DNA of 64,000 nt from JABFRJ01 sp031379035 (GCA_031379035.1 JANNEU010000329.1:1-64000); one strand, 5' to 3'. Counted from the first letter of the stretch, positions 53,430 to 62,624 are shown. Numbers and translations: made by a program. The notes: generated from the sequence alone by a model not told the origin.

Positions 53430-54206
53430 ATGATCCGTCCGCTTGAACCGATTGGCCAAACTGCGCGCGTGGCGCTTGGCATCGCTTTCTTCGTCGTGTT
53501 TACCGCGATCTGGAGCTTCGCGACGTTCGGCGGCTATGTGCCGAAGCACTTTTTGGCCAATCCCGTTGCGATGGTGCAGGCAGGGTGGGATTTGCTCGCC
53601 AACTATGGGTTTCTCACTGACATTGGCATGACGGTTTGGCGCGTCTTGGGCGGCTTTGTGCTGGCTGCGCTGTTTGCGGTTCCGCTTGGGATCCTGATGG
53701 GTGCTTATACGCCGATCGAGGCGTTCTTTGAGCCATTTGTTTCATTCGCGCGCTATCTGCCGGCGTCGGCGTTTATTGGTTTGTTGATCTTGTGGGCCGG
53801 TATTGGCGAAGCACAGAAGCTGCTCGTCATCATCATTGGCTGCGTCTTCCACTTGATCATGATGGTGGCGGGGCAGGTCGCCGCAACGCGGCGCGATCTT
53901 GTAGAGGCGGCCTATACGCTGGGCTCCGGTGACATCGGGATTGTGCGGCGTGTGCTCATTCCAGCCAATGCGCCTGGCATTGCGGAAACGCTGCGGCTGG
54001 TCCTGGGTTGGGCGTGGACGTACGTGATCGTTGCAGAGCTGATCGGCTCTTCATCTGGCATCGGACATATGATCGTCGATAGTCAGGCGCTCCTCAATAC
54101 CGGGCAGATCATCTTCGGCATTATCGTGATTGGTGTCATTGGCCTGGTGTCCGACACGTTGTTCAAGGCTCTCAATCGCTGGCTCTTTCCATGGACGCTG
54201 GCATGA
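53430..54206 (+). CDS. ABC transporter permease (hut-linked importer)
   Basis: A 258-residue six-helix permease of the SsuC/TauB type, with the docking segment EAAYTLGSGDIGIVRRVLIPANAP at about 152-175, split here as EAAYTLGS and VRRVLIPA. It is the membrane part of the importer whose binding protein ends 46 bases upstream. Its stop overlaps the ATPase start (ATGA). Confidence 0.9.
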   Translation: MIRPLEPIGQTARVALGIAFFVVFTAIWSFATFGGYVPKHFLANPVAMVQAGWDLLANYGFLTDIGMTVWRVLGGFVLAALFAVPLGILMGAYTPIEAFFEPFVSFARYLPASAFIGLLILWAGIGEAQKLLVIIIGCVFHLIMMVAGQVAATRRDLVEAAYTLGSGDIGIVRRVLIPANAPGIAETLRLVLGWAWTYVIVAELIGSSSGIGHMIVDSQALLNTGQIIFGIIVIGVIGLVSDTLFKALNRWLFPWTLA

Positions 54207-54991
54207 GCAAGCTGCGCATCGAGGGCGTATCACGGACGTTTCCGAGCCGGCACGGCGGCGCTGCCACGCGCGCACTGGAGCCGGTCGATCTGACGATTGC
54301 TGCCAACGACTTCATTACCGTGCTTGGTCCGTCGGGCTGCGGTAAGTCGACCCTGCTCCGTATTGTGGCCGGGCTCGATCGGCCAAGCACTGGCCGCGTT
54401 CTGCTCGACGACCGCGAAGTGTCAGGCCCTGGTCCTGATCGCGGCGTGGTGTTCCAGTCCTACACACTGTTCCCGTGGCTCAGCGTGGAGGAAAATATCG
54501 CCTTCGGTCTCGCCGAAAAGGGGATGCCGCGCGGCCAGCGTGATGTGATCGTCGCGAGTTTCATCGGAAAAATGGGCTTAAAGGGTTTCGAGCGTCATTG
54601 GCCAAAGCAGCTCTCCGGCGGCATGCAGCAACGGACAGCCATTGCACGGGCCCTCGCCAACGATCCTGAAATTCTGTTGCTCGACGAGCCGTTCGGTGCG
54701 CTCGACAACCAGACACGGGGGCTCATGCAGGAGTTGCTGCTCAGCATCTGGGAGCGCGAGCAGAAGACGGTGATGTTCGTCACCCACGACATTGAGGAAG
54801 CGATATTTCTCGCCTCCCGTGTCATCGTCATGAGCGCGCGGCCCGGACGGATAAAAGCCGATATCAAGATCGACCTTCCACATCCGCGGCTTTACACGAT
54901 CAAGACTTCACCGGAGTTTTCGGCGTTGAAAGCGTCGATCACCGAGGAAATCCGGGCCGAAGCGCTTGCAGCGGTGGCGCACGCGTCGTAG
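54203..54991 (+). CDS. ABC transporter ATP-binding protein (hut-linked importer)
   Basis: A 262-residue ABC ATPase: Walker A GPSGCGKST, Q-loop FQSYTLFPWLS, signature LSGGMQQR, Walker B ILLLDEP, D-loop and H-loop VTHDIEEA. ATG 54203 overlaps the permease stop; an ATG at 54191 is possible but adds four residues. With the two genes upstream it completes a NitT/TauT-type importer under probable HutC control. Confidence 0.92.
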   Translation: MSKLRIEGVSRTFPSRHGGAATRALEPVDLTIAANDFITVLGPSGCGKSTLLRIVAGLDRPSTGRVLLDDREVSGPGPDRGVVFQSYTLFPWLSVEENIAFGLAEKGMPRGQRDVIVASFIGKMGLKGFERHWPKQLSGGMQQRTAIARALANDPEILLLDEPFGALDNQTRGLMQELLLSIWEREQKTVMFVTHDIEEAIFLASRVIVMSARPGRIKADIKIDLPHPRLYTIKTSPEFSALKASITEEIRAEALAAVAHAS

Positions 54992-55052
54992 CCACGTTGA
55001 CCGGTGCGTCGGCCCTTTTTAGGGTGCGCGCCCGCTCAATGGATTATGCGCT

Positions 55053-56669
55053 ATGCCCTTCATGCTCGACCCCACACTTGCGCCTGCGCTCTCGGATGCG
55101 CGCGCCTGGCCGTTTGAGGAGGCGCGCCGGCTCATCAAACGGTTGGATCGCGTCAAGGGCGGCGCTGACAAGACCGTGATCTTTGAAACTGGCTATGGTC
55201 CGAGCGGGCTGCCGCACATCGGAACGTTCGGTGAAGTGGCGAGAACGAGCATGGTGCGGCATGCGTTCGAGGTGCTGACGGACGGCAAGCGCAAGACACG
55301 GCTGATCTGCTTCTCCGACGACATGGATGGCCTCCGCAAGGTACCGGACAACGTGCCGAACAAGGAAATGCTCAAGGCCTATCTTGATAAGCCGCTGACG
55401 AGCGTGCCGGACCCGTTCACCAATGAATACCCAAGCTTCGCACACCACAACAACGCGCGGCTGCGCAAGTTCCTCGATCAGTTTGGCTTTGAGTACGAAT
55501 TTTTCTCCGCGACCGAGCGCTACAAGAGCGGTGACATGGACGCGACCTTGATGCGCATGCTTGAGGTTTACGACAAGGTGATGGAGATCATCTTGCCGAC
55601 CTTGGGGCCGGATCGCCGCGCGACGTATTCGCCCTTCCTGCCGGTATCGCTGACGAGTGGCAAAGTTCTGCAGGTGCCAATGATTGAGCGCGATGCCAAG
55701 GCCGGCACCATCGTCTATCTCGATCCCGATACTGGGAAGAAGGTCGAAACCAAGGTCACGGGTGGCGCAGTAAAGTGCCAATGGAAAGCTGACTGGGCTA
55801 TGCGGTGGACGGCGCTCGGCGTCGACTACGAAATGGCCGGTAAGGACCTGATTGAGAGCGTGACTTTATCATCGGAGATCTGCAAGGCGCTTGGCGGTAC
55901 GCCACCGGAGGGCTTCAACTACGAACTGTTCCTCGATGAGAACGGCCAGAAGATTTCCAAGTCGAAGGGCAACGGTCTCACCATTGACCAATGGCTGACT
56001 TATGCGAGCCCCGAGAGCCTGTCGCTGTTCATGTATCAGAAGCCCAAGAGCGCGAAGAGCTTGTTCTTTGATGTTATCCCACGGGCGGCCGACGAGTACC
56101 TTCAATTCATCGCTGGGTTCCCGACTCAGGAGCCCAAGCAGAAGCTCGACAATCCAGCCTGGCATATTCACGCGGGCAAACCGCCGCACGCCGAGTTGCC
56201 GATTACGTTTCAGCTGTTGCTCAACCTGGCTAACGTTTCCAACACAGAAGACAAGGCCGTGATGTGGGGCTTCATCCGGCGCTATGCGGCGGATGCAACG
56301 CCTGAGAAGTTTCCGATCCTCGATCAGCTCGCCGGCTACGCGATCAATTATTATCGTGACTTCATCAAACCGAAGAAGACGTATCGCACGGCGACGGCGG
56401 AGGAGGCGATCGCGCTTAAAGCGTTGGATACGCTGTTGTCGTCGGCACCTCCGGGAGCGACCGGTTCGGCATTGCAGGATCTCGTTTATCAGGCGGGCAA
56501 GGAGAACGGTTACACCAAGGAAACGCTTCGCAGCTGGTTTCAGGCCATCTACGAAGTGCTTCTCGGTCAAAGCCAAGGTCCCCGCTTTGGGGGGTTCGTC
56601 GAACTCTACGGCGTGCCGGAGACGCGGGCGCTGATTGCCAAGGGCTTGGCGGGGACGCTTGCCGGGTAA
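55053..56669 (+). CDS. lysK: Lysyl-tRNA synthetase, class I
   Basis: A 538-residue class I LysRS, unrelated to the class II LysS of most bacteria. The HIGH-type motif is PHIGT at residues 54-58 (GPSGLPHIGTFGEVART) and the KMSKS-type motif is KISKSKGN at about 300-307. VVGGAVKCQWKADWAMRW-like (here GGAVKCQWKADWAMRW) is conserved in the family. It charges tRNA-Lys. Class I LysRS is common in archaea, alphaproteobacteria and spirochaetes, which supports the assignment of the host. It has no operon partner. Confidence 0.95.
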   Translation: MPFMLDPTLAPALSDARAWPFEEARRLIKRLDRVKGGADKTVIFETGYGPSGLPHIGTFGEVARTSMVRHAFEVLTDGKRKTRLICFSDDMDGLRKVPDNVPNKEMLKAYLDKPLTSVPDPFTNEYPSFAHHNNARLRKFLDQFGFEYEFFSATERYKSGDMDATLMRMLEVYDKVMEIILPTLGPDRRATYSPFLPVSLTSGKVLQVPMIERDAKAGTIVYLDPDTGKKVETKVTGGAVKCQWKADWAMRWTALGVDYEMAGKDLIESVTLSSEICKALGGTPPEGFNYELFLDENGQKISKSKGNGLTIDQWLTYASPESLSLFMYQKPKSAKSLFFDVIPRAADEYLQFIAGFPTQEPKQKLDNPAWHIHAGKPPHAELPITFQLLLNLANVSNTEDKAVMWGFIRRYAADATPEKFPILDQLAGYAINYYRDFIKPKKTYRTATAEEAIALKALDTLLSSAPPGATGSALQDLVYQAGKENGYTKETLRSWFQAIYEVLLGQSQGPRFGGFVELYGVPETRALIAKGLAGTLAG

Positions 56670-56705
56670 GTGGTGGCCGGGTAAGTGGTGGCCGGGTGAG
56701 TGGTT
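56661..56705. repeat. 15-mer repeated three times across the lysK stop
   Basis: GCCGGGTAAGTGGTG at 56661-56675 and 56676-56690 is followed by GCCGGGTGAGTGGTT at 56691-56705. The first copy contains the lysK stop codon TAA (56667-56669), so the duplication grew from the 3-prime end of the gene. Confidence 0.88.
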
Positions 56706-56727
56706 GGCGAAGCCAGGAAAGGACCGT

Positions 56728-56764
56728 AGGGTGGGTTTGGCGCTGTTATGCGCCGTAACCCACC
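56728..56764. repeat. GGTGGGTT...AACCCACC palindromic element
   Basis: GGTGGGTT (56730-56737) pairs with AACCCACC (56757-56764), with an inner GGCGC/GCGCC pair (56739-56743 and 56750-56754) around a 6-base loop. This GTAGGGTGGGTT...AACCCACC form is a common dispersed intergenic palindrome of proteobacteria. It lies between lysK and moaB and has no T-run. Confidence 0.7.
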
Positions 56765-56879
56765 GTGTCACGCGCGATATTGCGGCCATTTTGATACACC
56801 ACGACTGTGCAGTTTGGTTGCATCCATACGGGACGTCCAAGGGGTCGTGCTCCGTCTACCAGCCCTACAGGTTGCTCAC

Positions 56880-57422
56880 ATGCCTCGTATCGATGAGAGC
56901 CGTCCGTTTATTCCGGTCAGGATCGCCGTGCTGACGGTGTCGGACACGCGGTCGCTGGAAGATGACAAGTCGGGGTCGACGCTGTCCGATTTGCTGCAAG
57001 CTGACGGCCATATGCTGGCAGACCGCGCCATTGTGCGCGACGATATCGCGGCGATCCGCGCGAAAGTGGAAGGTTGGATTGCCGATCCGCAAATCGATGT
57101 GGTCATCAGTACCGGCGGCACAGGTTTTACCGGCCGCGATGTGACACCGGAGGCGATCCGGCCGCTGTTCGAAAAAGAGATCGATGGCTTCTCGACGGTG
57201 TTTCATCTGATTTCGTTTCAGAAGATCGAAACATCAACCATCCAGTCGCGCGCGTGTGGCGGGCTGGCGCGCGGCACCTATGTCTTCTGCCTGCCGGGTT
57301 CGCCGGGCGCTTGCAAGGATGGGTGGAACGGCATCCTCAAATGGCAACTTGATAACCGCCACCGCCCTTGCAACTTTGTCGAGATCATGCCGCGGCTGGA
57401 AGAGCACCGGCGCGGGAGTTGA
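56880..57422 (+). CDS. moaB: Molybdopterin-adenylylation-type protein MoaB
   Basis: A 180-residue protein of the MoaB/MogA fold, which acts in molybdopterin biosynthesis by adenylating molybdopterin, or as a structural relative. The STGGTGFTGRDVTPEA loop is the cofactor-binding motif, and ISFQKIETSTIQSRACGG and FCLPGSPGACKDGW complete the family pattern. The ATG at 56880 is chosen because the conserved region (IAVLTVSDTRS) begins shortly after it. The next gene starts 4 bases downstream of the stop. Confidence 0.92.
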   Translation: MPRIDESRPFIPVRIAVLTVSDTRSLEDDKSGSTLSDLLQADGHMLADRAIVRDDIAAIRAKVEGWIADPQIDVVISTGGTGFTGRDVTPEAIRPLFEKEIDGFSTVFHLISFQKIETSTIQSRACGGLARGTYVFCLPGSPGACKDGWNGILKWQLDNRHRPCNFVEIMPRLEEHRRGS

Positions 57423-57425
57423 TCG

Positions 57426-58703
57426 ATGCCACCAGATTTTGAAGCAAAGATTTTGGCGAGCGTGGATGCGCTGTTCGATGATCAGGTGCAGTTTACACAG
57501 GAACTGGTGAGATTTCCGTCCCTGCGCGGGCAAGAGCACACCGTCCAGGATTTTGTGTTTGACGCGTTAAGGTCGCGCGGGGCGGTGATGGATCGCTGGC
57601 GGGTGACAGAAGACGACATCAAGCATCATCCGGGTTTTTCACCGATCGACGTGAGTTATGAGAATGCGTGGAATGTTGTCGGCAGTTTCCGACCACAGCA
57701 GGAGACCGGCCGTTCGCTCATTCTAAATGCCCATGTCGATGTGGTGCCGACTGGGCCTGCCGACATGTGGTCCGCGCCGCCATTCGAGCCTGTCATTCGC
57801 GACGGGTGGCTCTATGGCCGAGGCTCGGCGGATATGAAGGCCGGGTTGGCTGCCAACATCTTCGCGCTGGATGCGATAAGGGCTGCGGGATTGGCACCGA
57901 CAGCGACGATCCATGTGCAATCGGTCGTGGAGGAAGAGAGCACCGGCAACGGTACGCTGGCGACAAGTGTGCGGGGCTATCGGGCGGATGCTGTGGTGTG
58001 TCCAGAGCCGGAAGATGAGATGCTGGTTCGGGCCAACGCGGGCGTCGTCTGGTTTTCGGTGCGCGTAACCGGCCGGCCGGCGCATACCCGAGTGATGTCG
58101 GAGGGGTTCAATGCCATTGACGCGGCGTATGGCGTGATCGGTGCGCTCAGGCAACTCGAAGCGCAATGGAATACCGAGCGCTCACAGTATCGCTATTTTG
58201 AAGACCTTGAGCACCCGATTAATCTCAACGTGGGGCGCATCGAGGGCGGTGATTGGAACTCGATGGTGCCAGCGTGGTGTGTCGTGCATTTCCGGTTTGC
58301 GATGTATCCAGGGATAGCGGCGGAGGCGGTACGCCGGGCGGTGGAAGATTGCGTCAAGGCACATGCGGCGCGCACGCCTGCGTTGGCCAACAATGCGCCC
58401 GCGGTGCGGTGGACCGGGTTCTTCGCTGAAGGTTTTGTTCTCGAGCCAGGCAGTGATGCTGAGCGGGTGCTGGCGGCTGCGCATCGGCGTGTATTTGATG
58501 CACCATTGCAAAGCCTGACGACCCCTGCCTATCTCGATGCCCGCGTAACGATGCTCTATGACAAGATCCCAACGCTTGTATACGGGGCCACCAGCCGCAA
58601 CGTGCATGGCATCGACGAGGCCGTCGATCTTGCGTCCGTCAAGCGTATTACCAAATCGATCGCGCTCTTCATTGCTCATTGGTGTGGTGTCGAGACGGCC
58701 TGA
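57426..58703 (+). CDS. M20 family deacylase (ArgE/DapE-like)
   Basis: A 425-residue di-zinc amidohydrolase. Metal and catalytic residues lie in LNAHVDVVPTGP (His), GRGSADMKAG (Asp), VVEEESTGNG (catalytic Glu and metal Glu) and the C-terminal NVHGIDEAV (His). A dimerisation domain is inserted at about 200-320. It resembles acetylornithine deacetylase/succinyl-diaminopimelate desuccinylase but the substrate is not fixed. It is cotranscribed with moaB, though no functional link is known. It ends overlapping the pcp gene on the other strand by 35 bases. Confidence 0.9.
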   Translation: MPPDFEAKILASVDALFDDQVQFTQELVRFPSLRGQEHTVQDFVFDALRSRGAVMDRWRVTEDDIKHHPGFSPIDVSYENAWNVVGSFRPQQETGRSLILNAHVDVVPTGPADMWSAPPFEPVIRDGWLYGRGSADMKAGLAANIFALDAIRAAGLAPTATIHVQSVVEEESTGNGTLATSVRGYRADAVVCPEPEDEMLVRANAGVVWFSVRVTGRPAHTRVMSEGFNAIDAAYGVIGALRQLEAQWNTERSQYRYFEDLEHPINLNVGRIEGGDWNSMVPAWCVVHFRFAMYPGIAAEAVRRAVEDCVKAHAARTPALANNAPAVRWTGFFAEGFVLEPGSDAERVLAAAHRRVFDAPLQSLTTPAYLDARVTMLYDKIPTLVYGATSRNVHGIDEAVDLASVKRITKSIALFIAHWCGVETA

Positions 58704-59412
58704 GCATAGCATGGCGGATAGCGGTGGGCGACGGGCTCGGGAGGTCGAGGCAGGTGGCGAGAATTTCGAGGCCCCCTGCTTCGGCATTGGCCCACGTGAG
58801 GGGACAGCCGGGGCGCGTGCGGCACTGTTGGGGGGCTTTTCCGGCGTAGCCGCCTGATGGCGTTAATTCGGCAGGGATGTGGACGAAGCCTGTTTGAACG
58901 TTGCTCAAACGTTTGGCCGCGAGGGCGTGATAGAGCGTGGCGTTGCATAAGTAGGTGCCAGCGTTCCAGGATTGGAACGCGGAGATGCCACGCCGCCTCA
59001 GCCGCACAACAATGTCGGCTACGGGCAGTCGGCTTGGACGTAACTCGGGGCCGCGATCCTTGATGCAGGCGTCGTTGGGGATGGCACCGCGCGCATCGGG
59101 CGACAAAGCTCGCACATTGCGTCCACGACGCTCAATCTCGAAGCCGCGCGCGCGCCGCGAGACGCCGAAGTGCACGACGAGATCGGGCTTATAGCGGCCA
59201 ACCAGCCTATCGACACGCGCTGGAGCATCGTCCCACTCGGTTGGTAGGATTGCGCACTCGAAGCGAATGCCGGGGAAGAGCGTTCTGGCGGCGAGCGTGA
59301 GCCGCGGCACGAGTGTCATCGTGGCATTGACGGGGACTGACGGAAACGGGCCAAATCCGGTCAGAAGCACCATGGTGCGGCCGTCGGTTGTTCTGGGTGC
59401 CTTTTTTGTCAT
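58669..59412 (-). CDS. pcp: Pyroglutamyl-peptidase I
   Basis: A 247-residue peptidase C15, which removes N-terminal pyroglutamate from peptides. The catalytic triad appears as Glu in FEIERRGRN, Cys in NAGTYLCN and His in GFVHIPAE. TGFGPF opens the protein. At 247 residues it is somewhat longer than typical (about 215) because of an N-terminal MTKKAPRTTDGR and a C-terminal extension. The ATG at 59412 is preferred; a longer frame goes to 59475 but overlaps meaB. The C-terminus overlaps the M20 gene on the other strand. Confidence 0.87.
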   Translation of the reverse strand: MTKKAPRTTDGRTMVLLTGFGPFPSVPVNATMTLVPRLTLAARTLFPGIRFECAILPTEWDDAPARVDRLVGRYKPDLVVHFGVSRRARGFEIERRGRNVRALSPDARGAIPNDACIKDRGPELRPSRLPVADIVVRLRRRGISAFQSWNAGTYLCNATLYHALAAKRLSNVQTGFVHIPAELTPSGGYAGKAPQQCRTRPGCPLTWANAEAGGLEILATCLDLPSPSPTAIRHAMLRPSRHHTNEQ

Positions 59413-59419
59413 GTTGAGA

Positions 59420-60436
59420 TCATGATCCAGATTTGGATGGGCGCGCCAGCCCCATGAGTGTGAGCAGCGCATCAACCGCTGCAGGGGCTGTCAACGTGCC
59501 GGCTTCGACGGCGCGCTCAAGTTCATGACGGTGGTTGGCGAGGTCTGGCGTAGCGCTGGAGAGTGCCATCAGGCGGTCTTGCAAAAGCGCGCGCATCCAA
59601 CCGACGGACTGATGTTGGCGGCGTTGGTGGAATGCGCCGGTCGCGATCATTTTGGTGCGGTGCGCGCAAATCGTCTCCCACAACCGGGCTAGACCACCGT
59701 TGTCGCGGCCTGAGATCGTAAGGACGGGTGGCTGCCACTGTGCATCGAGGGGTGTGAGGATATGCAGCGCGTTTTGATATTCGGCGGCGGCAGCGGTCGC
59801 GCGTGCGACGTTGTCGCCATCCGCCTTGTTGATGGCGATGATGTCAGCGAGTTCGATGATACCCTTCTTGATGCCTTGCAAATCATCGCCGGCACCGGCG
59901 AGCAGCAGCACGACGAAGATGTCAACCATGTCGGCGACGGTGGTTTCCGACTGTCCGACGCCAACGGTTTCAACGATGACGACATCGAAGCCGGCAGCCT
60001 CACACAGAGCCAATGTTTCCCGCGTTTTCCGCGCCACGCCCCCGAGCGTGCCCGATGTGGGCGAGGGGCGGATGAAGGCGTTTGGGCTCTGCGAGAGGCG
60101 GTTCATGCGCGTCTTGTCGCCGAGGATCGAACCGCCGGTGCGTGATGATGTAGGATCGACAGCGAGGACGGCGACCTTGTGCCCCGCTTCGATGAGGTTG
60201 AGGCCCAGTTGATCAATCGTGGTTGATTTACCGACGCCGGGGACACCAGTAATCCCGATGCGGTGGGCGTTGCCGATCTGCGGCAAGATCGTCTGCAAGA
60301 GAGCATCGGCTTCGGCGCGGTCACTGCTGCGACTGCTTTCAACGAGGGTTATGGCCTGCGCGAGAATGGCACGGTCACCGCGGGCGAGGCCGGCTGCGTA
60401 TTCTGACGCTGTGCGCTGAGGGCGATGGTGGTTCAT
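59420..60436 (-). CDS. meaB: Methylmalonyl-CoA mutase-associated GTPase MeaB
   Basis: A 338-residue G3E-type GTPase that protects and loads adenosylcobalamin in methylmalonyl-CoA mutase. P-loop GVPGVGKST is at 64-72, the switch regions include VDPTSSRTGGSILGDKTRM and ETVGVGQSE, and base-recognition NKAD is near 208. The long YQNALHIL helix and C-terminal dimerisation arm are typical. The mutase itself is not in the window. Its start overlaps the end of the glycosyltransferase gene by four bases. Confidence 0.93.
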   Translation of the reverse strand: MNHHRPQRTASEYAAGLARGDRAILAQAITLVESSRSSDRAEADALLQTILPQIGNAHRIGITGVPGVGKSTTIDQLGLNLIEAGHKVAVLAVDPTSSRTGGSILGDKTRMNRLSQSPNAFIRPSPTSGTLGGVARKTRETLALCEAAGFDVVIVETVGVGQSETTVADMVDIFVVLLLAGAGDDLQGIKKGIIELADIIAINKADGDNVARATAAAAEYQNALHILTPLDAQWQPPVLTISGRDNGGLARLWETICAHRTKMIATGAFHQRRQHQSVGWMRALLQDRLMALSSATPDLANHRHELERAVEAGTLTAPAAVDALLTLMGLARPSKSGS

Positions 60437-61680
60437 GATCGACCGTCCGCCATGGCACGATAGGCGGCTTCGTATTGTGCGGCGACTTGCGGAATGGTGT
60501 AGCCATCGAGCACGCGCGTCCTGGCCGCACGTCCCATGCGGCGGCGGAGATCGGGGTCGGCGGCGAGGATTGCGAGCGCCTTTGCTAAAGCAGAAGAATT
60601 GCCCGGTGGGACCACGAACCCTTCGACGCCGTCACGCACAAAACTGCGGCAGCCGGCGACATCGGTAACGATCAAGGGGCGGCCGCAGGCTGCCGCTTCA
60701 AGCAGCGAACGCGGCAAGCCCTCACCGCCGCGCGTTGGCATCACGTAGATGTCTGTGCTGCGCCAGACGCTCGCCACATCATGTGTGGGGCCGCGCCAGC
60801 GGCCAAGGCCAAGCGCAGTCCAAGTGTCGAGTTCGACGAGCGGGACAGCTTCCGGATTATCGGCGTCTGAAGGGCCATAGAGATCGAGCATCAATGGCAC
60901 GCCGCGTTGCTTGAGGTCGCGCGCGGCCTCCATCAGCACGTCAACACCTTTTGAACGGATCATGCGGCCGACGTAGGCGGCGGTGGCAATTTTGTTATTC
61001 GGTTCGGGCTGGACGGGAAAAGCGTTGGGATCGATCCCAGCGCCACCGAGGACAGTGTGGCGATCCGGCACGCGCGTACCGCCTGCTTCGAGGAAGGCCA
61101 AGTCGTCAGTGTTTTCGATCATCAGCCAGTTTTGGGGTTGCCGCAGAATAGCGGCAACGTGGCGCTGCAAGACCCAGCGGAAAGCGCGCATTTTCGCTGT
61201 TTGCGTGACGCCCATAAAACCAAGGCCGGTCATGTGAACAACGGTGTGAGGCACGGATGCCAAACGGCGCGCAAGACCGCCCAGCAGGATCGGCTTCATG
61301 GCGATCAGGTGGAGTGCGTCGGGCTTGTGCTTGCGAATGACGGTGGCAAGCGCTCGTGCGGTCAACGCTTCCCGGGCCGGATTAAGTGAGCCGCGCTTGT
61401 AGTCGAAGTTCTCGAAGCGTGCGCCGAGTGCTTCGATCTCTGAGTGCCGTCCGGAGGAACGGGCCACGACCAAGACGTCGTCGGCCAGCGAGACGAGGAT
61501 TTGGATCAACGATTGGAAGTGCGAGAGCGCGAACCAATCCTCGGTCACGCACAGCATGATGCGTCCAAAGGGTTTGGGCACGGCGGGCGGCGCGGAGCTC
61601 GGGAACTGTTCCATTGAGAGCGCTTGGGCGAAGACAGCTTTCACGTCAACAGCCACACGCTTTTCGGTCTGCCAAGCCAT
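60433..61680 (-). CDS. GT4-family glycosyltransferase
   Basis: A 415-residue GT-B-fold glycosyltransferase. The donor-binding motif EGLPRSLLEAAACGRPLIVTDV (E-x7-E) near 325-345 and AAYVGRMIRSKGVDVLMEA near 235-253 identify family GT4. It probably adds a sugar to a lipid-linked or polysaccharide acceptor; substrate unknown. Starts at 61680, 61614 or 61557 are possible. The residues before MLCVTEDWF (codon 42) look less like the family, so the protein may begin later than shown. It overlaps meaB by four bases, which may reflect cotranscription only. Confidence 0.87.
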   Translation of the reverse strand: MAWQTEKRVAVDVKAVFAQALSMEQFPSSAPPAVPKPFGRIMLCVTEDWFALSHFQSLIQILVSLADDVLVVARSSGRHSEIEALGARFENFDYKRGSLNPAREALTARALATVIRKHKPDALHLIAMKPILLGGLARRLASVPHTVVHMTGLGFMGVTQTAKMRAFRWVLQRHVAAILRQPQNWLMIENTDDLAFLEAGGTRVPDRHTVLGGAGIDPNAFPVQPEPNNKIATAAYVGRMIRSKGVDVLMEAARDLKQRGVPLMLDLYGPSDADNPEAVPLVELDTWTALGLGRWRGPTHDVASVWRSTDIYVMPTRGGEGLPRSLLEAAACGRPLIVTDVAGCRSFVRDGVEGFVVPPGNSSALAKALAILAADPDLRRRMGRAARTRVLDGYTIPQVAAQYEAAYRAMADGRS

Positions 61681-61706
61681 AATGCCGGCTTGAGCGCCGT
61701 TGCGCG

Positions 61707-62546
61707 TCAGATGCCACGGCCTTCGATCTCGCGGGCGAGTTCATCGACCAGTTGTTTGGCGCCTTGGTGGAAGGGGTTAACGTCCAGCAGTTGCCGGCCG
61801 ACGGTGAGCGCTTCCTTTTTGCGACCGGTCTCGTGGAGGATGTGGAACAATCCATCAAGAGCACGGAAATGGTTTGGATCGAGCGCCAGCGTCCGGCGGA
61901 CATCGCCCATGGCGCGATCATAGTCTTTTTTCTCGTAGTGAGCGCTGGCGCGCTGATTCCAGGCTTCAGCGTAGTCCGGGGCCAACGCGACGATTGCGTC
62001 GTAGAGCTGGAGGGCGAGATCGTAATTTTTGGCACGGACAGCACCATGAGCGCGCTGCATGAGATAGCTCACTGTATCGCTGCCCGGGGTTGCCCATAGG
62101 GCTTCGATGGAGGCGGCAATGGTCTTGGCCTGTGCCTCATCGCTGGCAGTTGCAAGGTGGGCGTAGAGATTGGCAAGCGCTTGATCTCGTTCGGCGGCGC
62201 TGCGGGGTTGCGCGACGGCCAGCCCAGGTTTTTCACCCGGCTTCCCATCAGGTTTCTTGGCACCTGTTGCCCCCGTGGGCCCTGCGGGCTTTTGTGCGCT
62301 TTTCGGCGGGGTGGGAGCGTCGGATTTTGGCGCGGCATCTGGGCGCGGTGCGGTATCCTTGGCGGCGGGCGGCCCGGGAAGCGGTAGCGGAATACCGTTC
62401 GGATCCGTCTGCGGCCGAGCCTGGACACGCACCAGGGCGTCGCCGACGTCCCCGCCGCGCGGTAGATTCACTCCGGCCATGGCCGCCGCAGCAAACCAAA
62501 CCGATGAAATGACAGAGCCAATCGTGATGTGGATGGTCGAGCGCAT
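61707..62546 (-). CDS. Secreted TPR-repeat protein
   Basis: A 279-residue protein with a signal peptide (MRSTIHITIGSVISSVWFAAAAMA), a Pro/Ala/Lys-rich linker of about 70 residues (about 45-115), and three to four TPR repeats from about 155 to 270 (YDLALQLYDAIVALAPDYAEAWNQRASAHY, split between repeats). The shape matches periplasmic TPR proteins of alphaproteobacteria. Function unknown. The glycosyltransferase gene is 26 bases downstream on the same strand. Confidence 0.85.
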   Translation of the reverse strand: MRSTIHITIGSVISSVWFAAAAMAGVNLPRGGDVGDALVRVQARPQTDPNGIPLPLPGPPAAKDTAPRPDAAPKSDAPTPPKSAQKPAGPTGATGAKKPDGKPGEKPGLAVAQPRSAAERDQALANLYAHLATASDEAQAKTIAASIEALWATPGSDTVSYLMQRAHGAVRAKNYDLALQLYDAIVALAPDYAEAWNQRASAHYEKKDYDRAMGDVRRTLALDPNHFRALDGLFHILHETGRKKEALTVGRQLLDVNPFHQGAKQLVDELAREIEGRGI

Positions 62547-62624
62547 GAAGTACGATATCCGGTCAGGCCGCGTCCGTCAAAAGGACACCACGACTATGAC
62601 CGAACGGCGGCGCATATCCCCATG

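Noticed and set aside
57426..58703. The M20 deacylase as the missing HutG
   Set aside because: It is in a different transcript with moaB, has the M20 di-zinc motifs, and HutG belongs to another family.
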